This document shows, piece after piece, positions 60,075 through 64,000 of a DNA stretch of 64,000 nt. The notes under the pieces are model-generated. The model saw only the letters and a list, made by a program, of their open reading frames with translations. It did no database searches and had not been told where the DNA came from. The stretch's first letter is position 1, and each line of letters opens with the position of its first letter. The stretch covers positions 11,649,891-11,713,890 of the forward strand of contig NC_092180.1 of the NCBI RefSeq assembly GCF_043641665.1, given 5' to 3'. Made by a program: the position numbers and the translations under genes. The DNA comes from Enoplosus armatus. Taxonomy: Eukaryota; Chordata; Actinopteri; Centrarchiformes; Enoplosidae.

Positions 60075-61599
60075 TTTCCTCTCCTCTGCTGCCATGTTTG
60101 CAAGAGCGAGGGCTTTGGAGGGTGGCACTCTGATGGCGTGAAGCCAGATGGCAGCCACAAGGCAGGCGACGTGGCGCAGAGCAACGAAGGGTACACACAT
60201 ACACACACACCCATACTCAATCACTCACTCACACTTTCTCTCCTTAATGAACAGCCATGAATTATTCATCACACACACGCACACACACGCCTCTCGCAGG
60301 GCACATACACAGCTCCTGTCAGCAACAGAAGGCTCTGCGACTTCTCTCTATTTTATTATCATTTCTCTAGGCATCTTTCTTGGTTGTAAAGGAATACCAG
60401 GTGGTGCTCGACCCCTCAAACTATCAACTCCTCCTCCTTCCTCCCTCCCATTTCCTCCCCCGTGCACCCTGTCCCTCGGTCTCCCTCTCTGTCTGAGTCC
60501 TTGTCATCCTCTCTCAGCCTGTTTTTCAGTTTCTCTCATTGCCTCTTCCCTCTCTCCTGCACTGGCTTCCCCTCTTTTCAGCTCATCATGAGGGGGGTGC
60601 ATTACAGGTCTATACAGAGACCGAGAGAGGAGAAAAGCAAACCACAGAGAGGAAGCTTGGGGGCTAGTATTCCAAGAGACCTGAGGAGAATTCACATGGG
60701 GAAAAGCCTGCAAGGATTTGGCCCACTTCTTCTCGTTCAGCCCTCAGCAGCTCTCAGGGGTGTTCGTTGTCCCAACTGACTCGATCAACACTCTGTTTAA
60801 ATAAATTTGAGAAATTCAAGCAAGATTGAGAATCTTATTGTCATACAAACAAGGATGCTCAGTCTCAGTGTTTGATCTGATACACATACGCGTGTACACC
60901 ACCATAACCACCGCTTTATGCAACACATTCAATCTGTCAATATCTCAGTCTATTAATAATAGTGGCTTGTAGACACTGTAACACCACTGCTAGATACCTG
61001 ATGACTTTATACCTCGTTCTCTTGCAGGGAAAAAGCCTATGTGAAAATAATTTTGTCTAAATTGTTTATTGTGCAAATGTATTAAGTAAATGTTGCTGCT
61101 GTTTCCAATCAGAGCCATGTTCAATTTCAAGTCTTGTTCCTTTTTGTCTCATTGCTGTATTGCTTTGTGCTGTCGTTGTTGTTATAGAATATACTAAGAT
61201 GGTTATTTTATGTTCAGCCTCTCCTTTTTTCAACATGGGGGGTAGTGGGTGTAAAGGGACTGTGACAGATATGACGGATGGATAGATGAAAACTTGCCCT
61301 TGCTGTCAGAGAGGTTCAGAGTATAAAAGGGAGATGTGAAGGGGAAGGGGCGGGTTTGGTGGAACAGAGGGAGAAGCAGAGCTCTCTGGGGAGAGAGAGA
61401 GGGATGAGGAAGTCTGATAAGGTGTGCGTGGATGAGAGGAGTGGTGGAGGAAAAAGTAGAGGAGTGGGGGGGTTGGGGGGCTATAGAGTGACGGGAGGAG
61501 AGGGACAGGCTGTGCTGCTGTGGTAAAGGTCACCAGCCTCCCCTGTGAGGTTGAGTGGTATTTGAACCACACTTTTGTGGTTATAATCTCTATTCACTG

Positions 61600-61714
<115 letters not shown>

Positions 61715-62442
61715 TGCATGTGTGTAGGTGGATTGTGCACAGCTGCGCAAGTGTGTGTGTTTGTCTGGCAGGGGGCACAGACCAGAGCTGAGTTTAATTG
61801 TCTGTAACAAAGAGCTGACTCCTTTAGGATCCATTGCTGTGCTGAGCATCATTTGGGAGACACACACACACACACACACACACATACAGTACAGCACAAA
61901 GGGCTTGTTTCCAGGAGTGTGTGTTCCTCGTTAACGCTTAGGGAGGTATAGTCTCAGTCAGTCAACAAGAAAAGTTAGGAATTACACACACTGACACAGT
62001 TAAGGACAAAATCACAATGGTCACATGGGGACAGGTAGGAGTGAAAAGGCCAAATGATTCAGTCGACTGAACTCAGAGAGAGAGACCACTGCCCCCTCTC
62101 TTCCAGTCGAGTTAATGATCCCAAATTTAAAATGAAAAACTGCCCATTCATCCATCCATCGTTCTCTGTGTGTCCAACATGTCCTTTTCCCAGCGTCATC
62201 CTCCCGCTTCTCCTGCAGGATACGCGTTTCCAGGCCAAGAATAATGTGGAATCCCTCCAGAGCGCTCTGGGTCTGACTCTGGGTCTCCTCCAAGTTAGAC
62301 GTGCCCAGAGTACCTCTACATGAGGCACCCTGATCAGATGCCATAACAAACTCAACTGGCTCTATTTGATTGATGGAGCGACCAATGTTTTGAACCAAGC
62401 CCCCTGCAGGTACCCATGATCCAGACACCCTGTGAATTAAAC

Positions 62443-63080
62443 TGGGGCTGCAGCGAAAGATTGTTTTGATTATTTTCTCAATTAAGTGATTAATCGCTCG
62501 GTCTATAAAATGTCATAAAAACACCCATAATGCCCAAGGTGATGTCTTCAGATTGCTTGTTTTGTCTGACCAACAGTCCAAAACCAAAAATTATTCAGTT
62601 TACTGCCACATAAGACACAGAGAAGCAGCAAATCCCCACATTTGATAAACTGGAACAATCTGAGGATTATCAGTGGGGATCTCCGGCTTTTTTTCTTGAG
62701 AAATTACTTTTACGATTATTCGATTAGCGAAATAGTTGCCAACAATTTTTCGCCTAATCGATTAATCGTTTCAGCTCTGATTTAAACTCATTTGAAACAA
62801 TTAGTCGACTAATCGATTAGTTGATCGCTAAAACATTGGTTAAACATTTAAGTAATGTCTCAAGAAAAAAATGCCAAAAATATTTATATTTATAATATTT
62901 AAATATAATTTCAGCTCCTCAATTGTGAAAACGTTCTTTGTTGGTCTCATGTGATAATAAATTGAATATTTTTGTTTTGAACTGCTGACAACTGATTAAT
63001 TAAGAAAATAATGGATTAATTGGTAAGAAAAATATACCTGTTAACTGTTAAAACATTATGTTAACAGTTTTCATCTCTGA
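62443..63080. repeat. AT-rich palindromic element, near-complete copy plus fragments
   Basis: 62443-62778 runs from GGGGCTGCAGCGAAAGATTG to GATTAATCGTTTCAGCTCT, with roughly inverted ends and internal GACCAACAGTCCAAAACCAA and GCAGCAAATCCCCACATTTG. It is a high-copy non-autonomous teleost element. 62785-62835 and 62990-63075 repeat the ATTAGTCGACTAATCGATTA and GATTAATT..GTTAACAG end motifs, so the region is a nest of related insertions. Confidence 0.75.
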
Positions 63081-63745
63081 TCTTATACACTCTATTCATG
63101 TAGGCGACAGGAACATAATCGAACTGGTAAACGGAAAGCTTCATTTTTTATTCTCATTTTCCTCTTCATCTTGTTATTCATTCTATTACTCTTTAAACAT
63201 TTACACACCACTAGGCTGAAGAGGTTGTGCTTGCTTCCATCAAAGTTTACATATTTTTCAAAAGGAAAAGAAAGGAGAGTCCAGGGAGAGAACATTGGTT
63301 CAACTCGTCTCTTGTGGCTTTTTTCATGCATCCTCTGGCATGCAGTGACAGATACAAGCAAAAGCTTTTTCCCAGCAAACAAAGGATGGTGTGGGTGATG
63401 TCTGATGTAATGAACAATAGCCAAAGTGTCAGTTAATATCAAGAACGTCTCTGGATGTGGGTTAATGTTTAATGCAGTGTTACTTGTGTTACATATAAAA
63501 CATGAGACCAACCATCAGAGTTTGTAGATCAGTTCCTTGTGTAACTTTTGAGAGACATGTGCTATTATTGGTCTGTGGCTGTTAAGTTGTATCATTATTT
63601 TAATCAATGACTTTCTGGACAAGATCATGATGTGATCTGAAAACACAGCGATGTGATTATAAAGGAGAGAGAACGCAATTGTTCTTGGTGCTTTATTTCT
63701 GTGAAAGTAAGTGTGACTAATTTTGAGAGACATGAAGAGGGTGGC

Positions 63746-63779
<34 letters not shown>

Positions 63780-64000
63780 ATCTGAGGCAGAGAGAGATAG
63801 AGTGAGAAAACAGCAGGAGGCCTGGAGAAGATGTTTAAGGCCAGTGTGATCGTGATGAAGCGAGACAAGGAGGGAGGGCAGAGAAGGCCGCGGTCATTAT
63901 CACCTGGGCTTTGCTCCCGCGAGGCGTCCCTCTGCACACGACTCACCACCGGCACCTCGTTTTCATACTGCGCTAATCAATAGATCTTTGGTCTGATTGG

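Noticed and set aside
60080..60190. Plus-strand exon-like segment after the poly-C run (HVCKSEGFGGWHSDGVK)
   Set aside because: The C run mimics a pyrimidine tract, but there is no good AG and no family match; the apparent donor is weak.
63515..63955. 146-codon minus-strand frame
   Set aside because: It starts at GTG and runs through a (CA)n repeat; only its first 20 or so codons look coding-like and they are discussed as an edge candidate.

Overview
The window is nuclear DNA of a ray-finned fish, most likely a percomorph-type teleost. It has split coding exons with GT-AG introns, very dense (CA)n, (GA)n and homopolymer G/C microsatellites, and several interspersed repeats I recognise as common in teleost genomes. 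I see no bacterial, organellar or viral genes.

One protein-coding gene can be supported, on the minus strand: an ETO/MTG-family transcriptional corepressor, best assigned as cbfa2t3 (MTG16/ETO2). Eleven coding exons (41946-42150, 19100-19246, 16494-16735, 16003-16092, 15117-15298, 12183-12466, 11294-11379, 9844-10132, 9313-9381, 6551-6741, 5644-6021) join in frame. They total 2163 nt, encoding 720 residues plus a stop. All four family domains are present in order: NHR1/TAFH, NHR2, NHR3 and NHR4 (zinc MYND finger). Paralogue-diagnostic blocks in NHR3, around the MYND finger and in the NHR1-NHR2 linker favour CBFA2T3 over RUNX1T1 and CBFA2T2.

The gene seems to have at least two 5' ends. One is a previously unrecognised (by me) 68-codon first exon at 41946-42150. 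The other is a CpG-enriched noncoding first exon ending at the donor at 33554, which would give a shorter 643-residue protein starting in exon 2. A 54-nt in-frame cassette exon at 8523-8576 lies in the intron between the exon ending in the IWRKA motif and the NHR3 exon. This is the interval where the mammalian paralogue RUNX1T1 carries its alternative exon 9a. Alternative donors or acceptors are also readable at exons 2, 7 and 8.

Layout: 1-4803 is downstream flank or distal 3' UTR with no gene seen. 4804-5643 is the proximal 3' UTR with candidate polyadenylation signals. 5644-19246 holds exons 11 to 2 and short introns. 19247-41945 is the large first intron with the internal promoter and several conserved-looking noncoding stretches. 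42151-64000 is upstream flank with no second gene recognised, many repeats, and GATA/E-box clusters that could be enhancers of this haematopoietic regulator. I found no novel multi-gene system; the interest lies in alternative exon structure and candidate regulatory DNA.
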